Source: Thermoanaerobaculia bacterium (lineage in GTDB: Bacteria; Acidobacteriota; Thermoanaerobaculia; Gp7-AA8). From it: 17,197 bases of DNA. Numbering within the stretch: position 1 is the stretch's first letter; every line of letters starts with the position of its first letter. Below are positions 6,045 to 12,995 of this stretch, piece by piece. The position numbers were made by a program, and so were the translations under genes. The stretch covers positions 1 to 17,197 of the forward strand of contig JADGOA010000033.1 in NCBI GenBank assembly GCA_017883215.1, written 5' to 3'. The notes under the pieces are model-generated. The model was not told where the DNA came from. It did no database searches and saw only the letters and a program-made list of their open reading frames with translations.

Positions 6045-7217
6045 TCACTCGTTGAGCTTGGTGCGCACTCGCTCAGTCAGCACCTTCAGCTCCTGAAGGA
6101 TCGACTCGAGCGTCGTCCGCTTCTCGTCGCGCATGACTTTGATTCGTGACTTCAACTGCTGCACCTCGGCTTCGAGAGCCGAAAGCCGATCGCTGCCGCC
6201 TGTTGTCGCCGACACCGTCTGCGGCTCTTCCATGACGGCGACGGCCAGAGGCGCCTCCTCGATGACCGGCATGAGCTCTTCGGCGTCCAGCTCTTCGACT
6301 TCCTCAACTTCGATCGGAATCGGAATAGGGGTCGATCCCGACATCGTTGCGGGCCGCTCGCGTCCTTCGAGCAATTGCTCGAGCGAGACCTCTTCCATCT
6401 TCTCGTAGCCGCTGTCGAGCGGATTGGCGTCCGATTCAGGGAACGGCACCGAGTCGGCGAACGGATTCGTCGGCTCGGTGGCTGTCGGTGTCGATCCTCC
6501 GAAGGCGTAGGACGGTTCTGCCGCCGCAGGAGTCGCCGGAACGGGCGCGGCAGCGGCTTTGGGTTTCGCCGTTGCCTTGGCCGGGGCGGCCTTTGCTTCG
6601 ACTTTTCTGACCGGCTCGTTCTTGGCGCCCTTGAGCCGATTCATGAGGTGTTTCGCGGTGATCTTGGAGGCGAGCTTGAACGTCTCCATGACGCCCTCGC
6701 CCTTGACGGCGGAGGCCTCGGCGAAGGGATAGCCCTCGAATCCGAGGGCCTCCTGCAGCTCGTCGACCGAAAGGACGCCCGGAATGTCGCGCTTGTTGTA
6801 CTGGATGATGACCGGCGTGTCGTTCGGGTCGATGTGATTGGCCTCGAGGTTATCCATGAGGTTGGCGAAGCTTTCGCGGTTCGCGTCGACCATGGCGGGC
6901 TGGGAGTCGGCCACGAAGACGACCGAGTCGGCGCCTTTCAGCACCAGCTTGCGCGTCTCGTTGTAGAACACCTGCCCGGGAACGGTGTAAAGCTGAATTT
7001 TGAGGTTGAAGTTGCCGACCTTGCCGATGTCGACAGGGAGAAGGTCGAAGAAGAGGGTGCGGTCGGTCTTCGTCGCCAGCGACAGCATCTTTCCCTTCTG
7101 CTTCGGGTCGAGCTTGTCGAAGATGACCAGCAAATTCGTCGTCTTCCCGCAGAGACCGGGACCGTAGTAGACGATCTTTGCTGTCATCTCACGAGTGGCG
7201 TGATTGAACAGGACCAT
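6045..7217 (-). CDS. MglA-like small GTPase with C-terminal coiled-coil tail
   Basis: Ras-like GTPase of the MglA family, which controls polarity and motility in myxobacteria. It has 390 aa, against about 195 aa for classical MglA. The GTPase domain (1-195) has the P-loop GPGLCGKTT (19-27), the MglA-type switch II TVPGQ (78-82) in place of DxxG, NKRD (141-144) and ASA (168-170). The tail has an Ala/Pro/Lys linker (about 200-245), a Ser/Thr/Pro/acidic stretch (about 250-345) and a coiled coil (about 345-390). The ATG at 7217 has GAGG 6 nt upstream. The open frame continues to 7865, but the extra part lacks homology and crosses repeats. No MglB/Roadblock gene is adjacent. An inverted repeat TCGATT/AATCGA (7230-7245) lies just upstream and may be regulatory. 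Confidence 0.92.
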   Translation of the reverse strand: MVLFNHATREMTAKIVYYGPGLCGKTTNLLVIFDKLDPKQKGKMLSLATKTDRTLFFDLLPVDIGKVGNFNLKIQLYTVPGQVFYNETRKLVLKGADSVVFVADSQPAMVDANRESFANLMDNLEANHIDPNDTPVIIQYNKRDIPGVLSVDELQEALGFEGYPFAEASAVKGEGVMETFKLASKITAKHLMNRLKGAKNEPVRKVEAKAAPAKATAKPKAAAAPVPATPAAAEPSYAFGGSTPTATEPTNPFADSVPFPESDANPLDSGYEKMEEVSLEQLLEGRERPATMSGSTPIPIPIEVEEVEELDAEELMPVIEEAPLAVAVMEEPQTVSATTGGSDRLSALEAEVQQLKSRIKVMRDEKRTTLESILQELKVLTERVRTKLNE

Positions 7218-7229
7218 GAGGACCTCGTA

Positions 7230-7245
7230 TCGATTTGAGAATCGA
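7230..7245. promoter_or_regulatory. Inverted repeat between mglA-like and Smr genes
   Basis: TCGATT-TGAG-AATCGA is a perfect 6-bp inverted repeat with a 4-nt spacer. It lies 13 bp upstream of the mglA-like ATG in the divergent region 7218-7313. CATAAT (7254-7259, plus strand) nearby resembles a -10 box for the Smr gene, though no convincing -35 is seen. It could be an operator or a leader hairpin. Confidence 0.3.
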
Positions 7246-7313
7246 GAGTATCGCATAATCGCGGTCGATGATGAGCGGCCGGAGCGCACTGGGAGTCCCG
7301 AGGTCATCCTCCC

Positions 7314-7604
7314 GTGACTGACGGCGAGGAGCCGGTCGAGATCCCGATCGAAGACACGCTCGATCTGCACCCCTTCCGTCCGAACGAGATTCGCGACGTG
7401 GTCGCCGATTACCTCGAGGAGGCACGTTCGCGCGGATTTCGTCAGGTGCGTCTGATTCATGGACGCGGAATCGGCGTCCAAAGGGCGAACGTGCAGGCGC
7501 TGCTCCGGAAGCTCGATTTCGTCGAAGACTTCCACGATGCCGATGCCACGGGGGGAGGGTGGGGAGCGACGGTGGTGCTGTTGAAGGCAGCAAGTAGTGG
7601 GTAG
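7314..7604 (+). CDS. Stand-alone Smr (MutS2 C-terminal) domain protein
   Basis: 96 aa, almost entirely one Smr domain, a nuclease or nucleic-acid-binding module known from the C-terminus of MutS2 and from small free-standing proteins. Seen motifs are LDLHPF (16-21), the long helix ADYLEEARSRGF, IHGRGIG (48-54) and the closing strand GWGATVVLL (82-90). The LDxH and HGxG motifs that carry Smr catalytic or binding residues are both intact. It starts at GTG with GAGG (7300-7303) 10 nt upstream; no in-frame ATG is available nearby. It is transcribed divergently from the mglA-like gene. Its target (DNA branch structures or mRNA) cannot be told from the sequence. Confidence 0.88.
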   Translation: MTDGEEPVEIPIEDTLDLHPFRPNEIRDVVADYLEEARSRGFRQVRLIHGRGIGVQRANVQALLRKLDFVEDFHDADATGGGWGATVVLLKAASSG

Positions 7605-7638
7605 AGGATCGGCACACAGCGCGTGGCGTGTGGCGGGT
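7594..7638. repeat. Heptamer tandem units behind the Smr gene
   Basis: GTAGTGG and GTAGAGG (7594-7607) overlap the Smr stop codon. They are followed by three contiguous 7-bp units at 7618-7638: AGCGCGT, GGCGTGT, GGCGGGT. The latter match, in opposite orientation, the array at 16404-16431, which also ends with ACGCGCT. Confidence 0.55.
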
Positions 7639-7661
7639 AGGGGAGCTGCGGAAGCTTTGCG

Positions 7662-7713
7662 TGTCATCCGGAGCCGGCGCGCGGCGCGGGGCGCCGGTGA
7701 CGCGGAAATGACA
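7662..7713. repeat. GTCAT/ATGAC-bounded palindromic unit A
   Basis: The unit begins TGTCATCCGGAGCCGGCGC and ends with ATGACA. Internal CCGGCGC and GCGCCGG also pair. About 52 bp. It is the first of three neighbouring units in the 384-bp gap between the Smr and nadA genes. Confidence 0.6.
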
Positions 7714-7714
7714 C

Positions 7715-7850
7715 TGTCATTCCGAGCCGGCGGAACCCCGGAGGGGTGGAGCGCGGCGAGGAATCCCCCACCAACCATGGAGAACCAGGGATTGCGGGGG
7801 ATCCCTCGCTGTCCTCCGCCGCTCCGCGGCTTCGGCAGCTCGGGATGACA
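7715..7850. repeat. GTCAT/ATGAC-bounded palindromic unit B
   Basis: It begins TGTCATTCCGAGC and ends GCTCGGGATGACA, which are near-complementary termini. Inside are GCGAGGAATCCC and GGGATCCCTCGC, also inverted copies of each other. This is about 136 bp of dyad structure without an ORF. The layout (TCATTCCGAGC, GAGGAATC, GGATCCCTCGC, CTCGGGATGACA) resembles a dispersed repeat I associate with Acidobacteriota and similar genomes; that is recollection, not a search. Confidence 0.75.
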
Positions 7851-7860
7851 GGCTTGGCCA

Positions 7861-7936
7861 GTCATCCTGTAGGGGCGTGCAGCAGCGAGCCCCCAACTCT
7901 CAACGGGAGAGCGGGCGCACTGCGACTCAGGATGAC
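7861..7936. repeat. GTCAT/ATGAC-bounded palindromic unit C
   Basis: It starts GTCATCCT and ends AGGATGAC, perfect 8-bp inverted ends about 76 bp apart. Internal CTCTCAACGGGAGAG adds a small hairpin. It lies 52 bp upstream of the nadA start and may cover its promoter; I see no convincing promoter in the remaining 50 bp. Confidence 0.7.
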
Positions 7937-7988
7937 ACGCAACCCTCGCCCCTGAAATGTGTCTTCACGCCCCGCCGTTGAGGAACCC

Positions 7989-8999
7989 ATGCCGACGCTC
8001 CTGGAAGAACTGAGTCGCGTCAAGACGTACGAATACACGGCGGAAGACGTCCGTGAGTTCGAGGCACTGCACGACGAGATCCGCGCTCTCAAGGCCGAAC
8101 GCAACGCCGTCATCGTCGCCCACAACTACTACCGTCCCGAGATCCTGAAGATTGCGGATTTCGTCGGCGATTCACTGGAGCTCGCGCTCATGGCGGCGAA
8201 AGTCAAAGACGCCGACGTGATCTGTTTCTGCGGCGTTCACTTCATGGCGGAGACGGCGAAGATCCTCAACCCGGGGCGAACGGTGCTGTTGCCGAACCTT
8301 CTGGCGGGATGTCAGCTCGCCGACGCAGCGCCGGCCGAGGATCTGGCGGCGCGGATCGAAGAGCTGCGGCGCGATTTCCCGGATCTGGCAGTGGTCAGTT
8401 ACGTCAACACGACCGCCGCCGTGAAGGCACTGTCAGACATCATCTGCACCTCGGCAAACGCCGGGAAAGTCGTGGCGTCGCTTCCGAACCGGAACATCCT
8501 CTTCGTTCCCGACCGCAACCTGGCAAACCACGTCGCCGAGCAGGTCCCGGACAAGAACATCATTGCCTGGGAAGGCTTCTGCTACGTCCACCAGCAGATC
8601 ACGCCCGAGGAGATCGGACGGATCCGCGCGAACGATCCGGAGCTGGAGATCCTCGTCCACCCCGAATGCCGGCCCGATGTGGCGAAGCTCGCCGACGCGG
8701 TGCTCTCCACGTCTGGAATGGTCAGGTACGCCAAGGAGTGTTCGGCGACCCGCTTTCTGGTAGTCACCGAGTGCGGCCTTTCGGATCGGCTGGCGATGGA
8801 AGTGCCGGACAAGCAGTTCGTCAAAGGCTGCAAGCTATGCACGTTCATGAAGGTGACATCGCTCGAGGACGTGCGCGATTCGCTGGCCAGGATGCGGTAT
8901 GCGATCGAAGTGCCTGAGGAGGTGCGCGTCCCCGCTGAGCGGGCGTTGCGCCGGATGTTCGAGGTGACGGAGGGAAAACCGGGGCCTGCGACCTGCTGA
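7989..8999 (+). CDS. nadA: Quinolinate synthase
   Basis: [4Fe-4S] enzyme that condenses iminoaspartate with dihydroxyacetone phosphate to quinolinate in NAD synthesis. It has 336 aa. AHNYYRPEI (44-52) and GVHFMAETAKILNP (82-95) are hallmark substrate-binding stretches. Likely cluster ligands are C108 (AGCQLAD), C198 (GFCYVHQ) and one of C281/C284 (GCKLC). TSANAGKVV and HPECRPDV are also typical. I chose the ATG at 7989 because GAGG (7980-7983) sits 5 nt upstream; an in-frame upstream start at 7959 lacks this and lies close to the repeat. Partner genes nadB and nadC are not in the window. Its stop faces the stop of the 9021-9215 gene with a GC hairpin between. Confidence 0.96.
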   Translation: MPTLLEELSRVKTYEYTAEDVREFEALHDEIRALKAERNAVIVAHNYYRPEILKIADFVGDSLELALMAAKVKDADVICFCGVHFMAETAKILNPGRTVLLPNLLAGCQLADAAPAEDLAARIEELRRDFPDLAVVSYVNTTAAVKALSDIICTSANAGKVVASLPNRNILFVPDRNLANHVAEQVPDKNIIAWEGFCYVHQQITPEEIGRIRANDPELEILVHPECRPDVAKLADAVLSTSGMVRYAKECSATRFLVVTECGLSDRLAMEVPDKQFVKGCKLCTFMKVTSLEDVRDSLARMRYAIEVPEEVRVPAERALRRMFEVTEGKPGPATC

Positions 9000-9004
9000 A
9001 GGGG

Positions 9005-9022
9005 AGCGGGCGGGGGCCCGCT
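9005..9022. terminator. Hairpin at the nadA / small-gene convergent junction
   Basis: AGCGGGC (9005-9011), loop GGGG, GCCCGCT (9016-9022). The stem is perfect and fills the 21-bp gap between two convergent stop codons, overlapping the minus-strand stop. There is no T-run, so it is at best a weak bidirectional terminator. The preceding GGAG recalls the GGAGTGCGG repeats at the other two convergent junctions. Confidence 0.45.
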
Positions 9023-9215
9023 ACTCCGCTTCAGTGCCGGCGTCGCTGGAATCGTCTTCGAGGGGCGTTTCCGCAACGACTACTTCGTTTTCAATGTCGG
9101 ACCCGTCGGTAGGCTCGGTCTTCTTCTGCGCCCGCTTTTCCTTCTTCTGCTGCGCTTTGTCGCGTCGTGCCTGCTCCCGCTGGCGCTTTGCGAACGACAT
9201 CTGCGATCTTCCCAT
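9021..9215 (-). CDS. Small basic/acidic protein, function unknown
   Basis: 64 aa. The N-terminal half (MGRSQMSFAKRQREQARRDK... to about residue 33) is strongly basic and helical. The C-terminal half (about 35-64) is acidic and disordered-looking (TDGSDIENE..., ending DAGTEAE). The MSFAKRQREQARRDKAQQKK start is a pattern I recall from small uncharacterised proteins of deltaproteobacteria and acidobacteria. GAGGAG lies 6 nt upstream of the ATG at 9215; an internal ATG five codons later is possible. Together with the cold shock gene 167 bp upstream on the same strand, it suggests, without proof, a role with RNA or ribosomes. A terminator lies between the two, so it may be a separate transcript. 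Confidence 0.75.
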   Translation of the reverse strand: MGRSQMSFAKRQREQARRDKAQQKKEKRAQKKTEPTDGSDIENEVVVAETPLEDDSSDAGTEAE

Positions 9216-9333
9216 CCTGATCTCCTCTGCGACCTGCAAACAATGCTGTTCGCGGTCCAAGCATATCCGCAACGCGCGCAGCCCGCAGCAGCGAGTAGTG
9301 CGCTTTGCCGTTGCAGACGAGTCCGCAAACAAG

Positions 9334-9359
9334 AAGGGCAGGAGATTGCTCCTGCCCTT
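9334..9359 (-). terminator. Terminator of the cold shock gene
   Basis: An 11-bp perfect stem, AAGGGCAGGAG / CTCCTGCCCTT with a 4-nt loop, lies 24 bp behind the cold shock stop codon. On the minus strand it is followed by CTTGTTTGC, which is moderately T-rich. It is probably an intrinsic terminator. Confidence 0.7.
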
Positions 9360-9382
9360 CAGGTGAATGCGATTGGACTCGC

Positions 9383-9586
9383 TTAAGCGATCGTGACGTT
9401 CGAGGCCTGGAGACCTTTCGGTCCTTTGACCACGTCGAGCTCGACTGCAGCGCCTTCAGCCAGCGACCGGAAGCCGTTGCCCTGAATGGCCGAGAAGTGG
9501 ACGAACACGTCGTCGCCGTTCTCAGTCGTGATGAAGCCGAATCCCTTGGCGTCGTTGAACCACTTCACGTTACCTGATGTTCTCAT
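9383..9586 (-). CDS. Cold shock protein (CspA family)
   Basis: 67 aa single-domain OB-fold nucleic-acid chaperone that binds single-stranded RNA and DNA. RNP1 is KGFGFI (14-19) and RNP2 is VFVHF (27-31), with the usual GNVKWFND start and GLQASNVTIA end. Length is normal. GGAGA lies 7 nt before the ATG. The 229-bp region upstream (9587-9815) has no gene and could hold a long structured 5' UTR, as in other csp genes; I cannot identify the promoter. A hairpin terminator follows. Which csp paralogue this is cannot be told. Confidence 0.97.
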   Translation of the reverse strand: MRTSGNVKWFNDAKGFGFITTENGDDVFVHFSAIQGNGFRSLAEGAAVELDVVKGPKGLQASNVTIA

Positions 9587-9815
9587 GGTGAATCTCCTTT
9601 CTGTGCTGCCGACGGAGATTCAAAACCATGTTCTCGTCTCGGGAAGGCAAATCACTGATGTCCCGAGCAACGAGCCCGAGCCGAAAGGAATTCCGGCTGC
9701 CGAATCTGACCGCAACCCGGTCGGGGGGCATGATTGGCCGGGTGAAGTGAGGCGCTCGGCGGCATGGCTGCCCCCCCCCCGGAGCGCCGCGCCGGATGCG
9801 CGCGAGTGGCGATCG
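9587..9815. other. Non-coding gap with a ten-C run
   Basis: 229 bp between the SDR stop and the csp start. Candidate ORFs here are antisense shadows without family resemblance. It contains an uninterrupted run of ten C (9771-9780), the longest homopolymer I noticed in the window. The right part probably includes the csp promoter and leader. No clear promoter pair is visible. Confidence 0.5.
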
Positions 9816-10412
9816 CTACCCCTTCGGCGCAATCACGGTACCGGTAGCGCTCCCCGTCACGCTTTCGACGTACGAACGCGCGACGGTTGCGGCCGGCAAG
9901 CCCATCGAGGGATCCATCTTCATGGCGATCAGCGTCTCTGTTACCCAGGGCGGACTGATCACGTTGACGCGAATTTTCCGTGGTGCCTCGAGTGCCGCGG
10001 CGCGAGCGAAGCCCTCGATGGCGGCGTTGACGAGGCTTACGGCTCCGCTGCCTGGCATCGGATGCTGCGCCAGAACGCCGCTCGTCAGAGTGAAGGAACC
10101 GCCGTCTGCGACATGCTCGAAGCCGTAGCGGACGAGGTTCACCTGGCCCATGAGCTTGTTGGCGAGCGAGAACTGAAAGTCCTCGTCGCGGAGTTGCAGC
10201 AGCGGCTTGAACGCAGCATTGCCGGCGGCGCTGACCACCGCATCGATGTTTCCCACGGCGCGATACATCGCCTGAATCGATTCCGCCCGCGCGAGATCGA
10301 CGGTGATCGGCGTGCTCTTGTGACTGACCGCGACGATCTCGTTTCCTTGCGACAGCGCCTGGACGACTGCTTTGCCAATCGTACCGGTTCCTCCGACGAC
10401 CAGAATTCGCAT
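9816..10412 (-). CDS. Atypical short-chain dehydrogenase/reductase
   Basis: 198 aa, shorter than typical SDRs (about 250). Rossmann motif GGTGTIG (7-13), NAG-like SAAGNA (61-66), and the catalytic-type serine S111 (TSGVL). The canonical YxxxK is missing: the aligned stretch reads VSLVN (125-129), so both Tyr and Lys are replaced. IRVNVISPPWV (147-157) is typical SDR. A subgroup of about 200-aa SDRs with this kind of substitution exists in my recollection. NAD(P) binding is likely; standard oxidoreductase chemistry is doubtful. GGAGG lies about 8 nt upstream of the ATG. The gene is 54 bp downstream of the kinase/TPR gene on the same strand, and may be co-transcribed with it. A tandem CTCAGTTG pair lies in that gap. 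Confidence 0.88.
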   Translation of the reverse strand: MRILVVGGTGTIGKAVVQALSQGNEIVAVSHKSTPITVDLARAESIQAMYRAVGNIDAVVSAAGNAAFKPLLQLRDEDFQFSLANKLMGQVNLVRYGFEHVADGGSFTLTSGVLAQHPMPGSGAVSLVNAAIEGFARAAALEAPRKIRVNVISPPWVTETLIAMKMDPSMGLPAATVARSYVESVTGSATGTVIAPKG

Positions 10413-10430
10413 TGACCCATCCTCCAGTTA

Positions 10431-10446
10431 CTCAGTTGCTCAGTTG
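10431..10446. repeat. Tandem CTCAGTTG pair
   Basis: CTCAGTTG occurs twice in direct succession (10431-10446) in the 54-bp gap between the kinase and SDR genes. It resembles the other short tandem arrays but has an 8-bp period and only two copies. Confidence 0.4.
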
Positions 10447-10466
10447 TAGCAGCGACCTACGGCTCG

Positions 10467-12923
10467 TCACCGACATATCAGCTGATACACGCCGATCACA
10501 TCGTCCTGGACGTCATCGAGGTCCGCCTTGACCTTCGTCACGACCTGCTGGAACTCGGGATCGGGCTGCAGCGGCATGAACCAGGGATGCTTGATCAATT
10601 CGTACCAGCTGTGATGGCCGAGGTCGGCCGACTTCTTCAGCCATCGCACGGCGAGATCGCGGTCACCCAGTTTCGCGTAACAGAGAGCGACGCGCAGCGC
10701 GGCCCAGTGATTCCGCTGCGCGTCCGGTTCGAACGAGCGGATGGCCGCCTCGGCTGCCGGGCGATCGCCGCGCGCCGCCGCCACCATGGCGTGCAGGCTC
10801 CGCCCCAGGTAGCTCGACGGCACCATGGCCGACGCCTGATCTGCCTCGCGAGCGGCCGCGTCGATGTTGCCGAGGAGAAGATAGGCGACGCCCTGGATGT
10901 CGTGCCCGGCCAACGCTGAGTCCTTCGACGCCAGCGCCGCTTTTGCGTTCTTCAACGCCCCCTCCGGGTCGATGGCGTTTACGTACCAGTAGCCGCGAGT
11001 CTTGGCCTCGTTGGAAGAAGGGTCGATCCGCACCAGGCGATCGCCGACGCACTGCGCCTTGGCGAGGTCGCCCGTCGAGACGAAATAGCCGGTGAGACTC
11101 CAGAGCGCCTGCGGCTCGTTCGGATTCAGGCGCAGGGCGGCGAGATTCTCGCGAACGGATTCGCGAAAGCGGTTGGGGTAGCGGACGAAGACGCGGCCGA
11201 GGGCCAGGTGGGCCTGCGCCAGGTTCGGGTCGAGGCGGACGGCCTGACGCGCGTACCACTCCGCTTTCTTGAGCACATCAGGATCGCGCGTGAGGCTGCG
11301 CGCCGTGCCGAGAGACAGCGTAATGGCGAGATTGGCGTAGGCCGCTGCAAAGTTCGGATCGAGCTCGATGGCACGCTTCAGGGCGCCCACTTCCGCGTTG
11401 AACTCCGATGGTACGAGGCTGCCGTCGAGTGCGCGCGCCTTCAGGTACTCCTCGAACGCTTTGCGATTCGAGGATTGAGGTTCCGAGGAGGCGCTCTTCA
11501 CCTCGTGAACCCCGAGCTTCTGGTCGATTCCCGCAAGCGTACGAGCCGAAACGTCGTCGATCAGGTTCACCAGGTCGGCTCGTTTGCCGTCGATCGAGTC
11601 GGCCCAGACGTTGTAGCCTGTGCGCGCGTCCGTCAGTTGCAGGTTGACGCGCACCAGGTCTCCCGCCGCGAGGAAGTGTCCTTCCAGAACGGCGTCGACC
11701 TGCAGCTTCTGGCCTGCCGTTTTCACGTCGACCTTCTTGTTGCGGAACTCCACGACCGCCGACGTCGGACGCACCTGGATCGACGGGATCTGCTGGAGCT
11801 TGGTCACCAGTGCGTCGGCGAGCCCGACGGAGAGGAACTCGTCCTTCTCACTGTTCGCCATGTTGTCGAGAGGCATCACGGCCATCGATCGGATCGGAGC
11901 CAGCGGACGCGCAACCGCCGTCGCTTCGATCGTTTCGCCGCCGTGTCCACGGTCGTTGACGAAAAACACTCCTGCCGCGACGGCGATGAGAGCGGCTGCG
12001 ATGAGAGCCATTCGGCCCCAGTGCGGCCGCTTCACGGTACGTCCGATCATCGACCGCGAGTGGGTCGAATATCGCGCCGTCGGCGTGTCGATCTCCTCCA
12101 GATCCGATAGCAGCTCGTGTGCGGTCTGGTAGCGCAACGCCGGATCCTTTTGCAGCAGCTTGCTGATGATCTTCGCCGCGGGCGGCGGAAACGACGGGTC
12201 GATCGGCACGAACGGCTCGGGCTCGGCGCCTCGAACCTTGTCGAGCACCAGCAGAGGCGAGTCGCCGTTGAAGGGGAGGTGACCGGAAGCGATCTGGTAG
12301 AGGACAACGCCGGTCGAAAAGAGGTCGCTCCGCTCGTCGGAGGCGGCGCCCCGCGCCTGCTCCGGGGAGATGTAGTGCAACGTTCCGAAAAAATGTCCGC
12401 TCGTCGATTCGAACGATCGTTTCTCTTCGGCCGAAAACTCCCGTTGCAGAAGTTTGGCGAGACCAAAATCGAGGATTTTCACCGAGCCGGTCGGCTCGAT
12501 CATGATGTTCGCGGCTTTGATGTCGCGATGAACGACGCCGTTGTCGTGGGCTGCCGCCAGCCCGGCGGCGATCTGTCGCGCGATGCTGAGGAACTCCCCT
12601 GACTCCACCGGTCGCCGCCTGAGCCGCTGGGCGATCGTTTCGCCCTCGCAGTACTCCATCACCAGATAGGGGCGGCCGTCGGAGGTCTGGTCGACTTCGT
12701 AGATCGTCGCGACGTTGGGGTGGCGGATCGACGCGGCAGCGCGCGCCTCCCGGAGGAACCGCGCGCTGCGATCTTCTGAGGCAAGTTCCTCTGTATTCAG
12801 AACCTTGAGGGCGACGGAGCGCCCCAGCCGCGGGTCGCGGGCGAGGTAAACCGTCCCCATCCCGCCTTTGCCGAGGATGCGGACGATTTCAAAGCGGTCG
12901 AGCGCCTGCAGAAAATCTGACAT
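10467..12923 (-). CDS. Membrane Ser/Thr protein kinase with TolB-like and TPR domains
   Basis: 818 aa. An N-terminal Hanks-type kinase domain (about 11-277) has the glycine loop GKGGMGTV (18-25), K40 (VALK), HRDIKAANI (D134), DFG (152-154) and the activation segment to SPEQA (186-190). All catalytic residues are present. A single transmembrane helix (about 305-322) follows. The outside part has a TolB-like/FlgO-like domain (about 345-480; AVMPLDN, ADALVTKL, VLEGHF) and then TPR-type repeats (about 510-780). This architecture is abundant in Acidobacteriota and probably senses an external or periplasmic signal. I chose the ATG at 12923, which starts directly before DRFEIVRILG; a longer frame to 13007 adds unlike residues. 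No Shine-Dalgarno is visible. TAGAAT lies about 15 nt upstream, so the mRNA may have almost no leader. Confidence 0.95.
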   Translation of the reverse strand: MSDFLQALDRFEIVRILGKGGMGTVYLARDPRLGRSVALKVLNTEELASEDRSARFLREARAAASIRHPNVATIYEVDQTSDGRPYLVMEYCEGETIAQRLRRRPVESGEFLSIARQIAAGLAAAHDNGVVHRDIKAANIMIEPTGSVKILDFGLAKLLQREFSAEEKRSFESTSGHFFGTLHYISPEQARGAASDERSDLFSTGVVLYQIASGHLPFNGDSPLLVLDKVRGAEPEPFVPIDPSFPPPAAKIISKLLQKDPALRYQTAHELLSDLEEIDTPTARYSTHSRSMIGRTVKRPHWGRMALIAAALIAVAAGVFFVNDRGHGGETIEATAVARPLAPIRSMAVMPLDNMANSEKDEFLSVGLADALVTKLQQIPSIQVRPTSAVVEFRNKKVDVKTAGQKLQVDAVLEGHFLAAGDLVRVNLQLTDARTGYNVWADSIDGKRADLVNLIDDVSARTLAGIDQKLGVHEVKSASSEPQSSNRKAFEEYLKARALDGSLVPSEFNAEVGALKRAIELDPNFAAAYANLAITLSLGTARSLTRDPDVLKKAEWYARQAVRLDPNLAQAHLALGRVFVRYPNRFRESVRENLAALRLNPNEPQALWSLTGYFVSTGDLAKAQCVGDRLVRIDPSSNEAKTRGYWYVNAIDPEGALKNAKAALASKDSALAGHDIQGVAYLLLGNIDAAAREADQASAMVPSSYLGRSLHAMVAAARGDRPAAEAAIRSFEPDAQRNHWAALRVALCYAKLGDRDLAVRWLKKSADLGHHSWYELIKHPWFMPLQPDPEFQQVVTKVKADLDDVQDDVIGVYQLICR

Positions 12924-12980
12924 GCGCGAGTAGCCGCATTCTACACGCCTGCGCTTGTCGGCAGATCGCGCTCCGCCGCT

Positions 12981-12986
12981 TATCAT
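12981..12986 (+). promoter_or_regulatory. Possible -10 box for the 12996 cluster
   Basis: TATCAT matches five of six -10 bases and ends 9 nt before the ATG at 12996. This would give a leaderless or near-leaderless mRNA, agreeing with the lack of a Shine-Dalgarno there. The best -35-like stretch (TTGTCG, 12955-12960) is 20 bp away, longer than ideal. Confidence 0.3.
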
Positions 12987-12995
12987 TCGCATCCG

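Noticed and set aside
7218..7865. N-terminal extension of the mglA-like ORF by 216 codons
   Set aside because: It runs through the divergent Smr gene and palindromic repeats; the MglA homology starts at ATG 7217 with GAGG upstream.
7959..7988. Earlier start for nadA
   Set aside because: It has no good ribosome site, whereas ATG 7989 has GAGG at 5 nt and homology begins after it.
9620..9832. Minus-strand ORF of 70 codons in the csp upstream gap
   Set aside because: Low-complexity Arg/Gly/Ser-rich translation, spans the ten-C run, no ribosome site and no known family.
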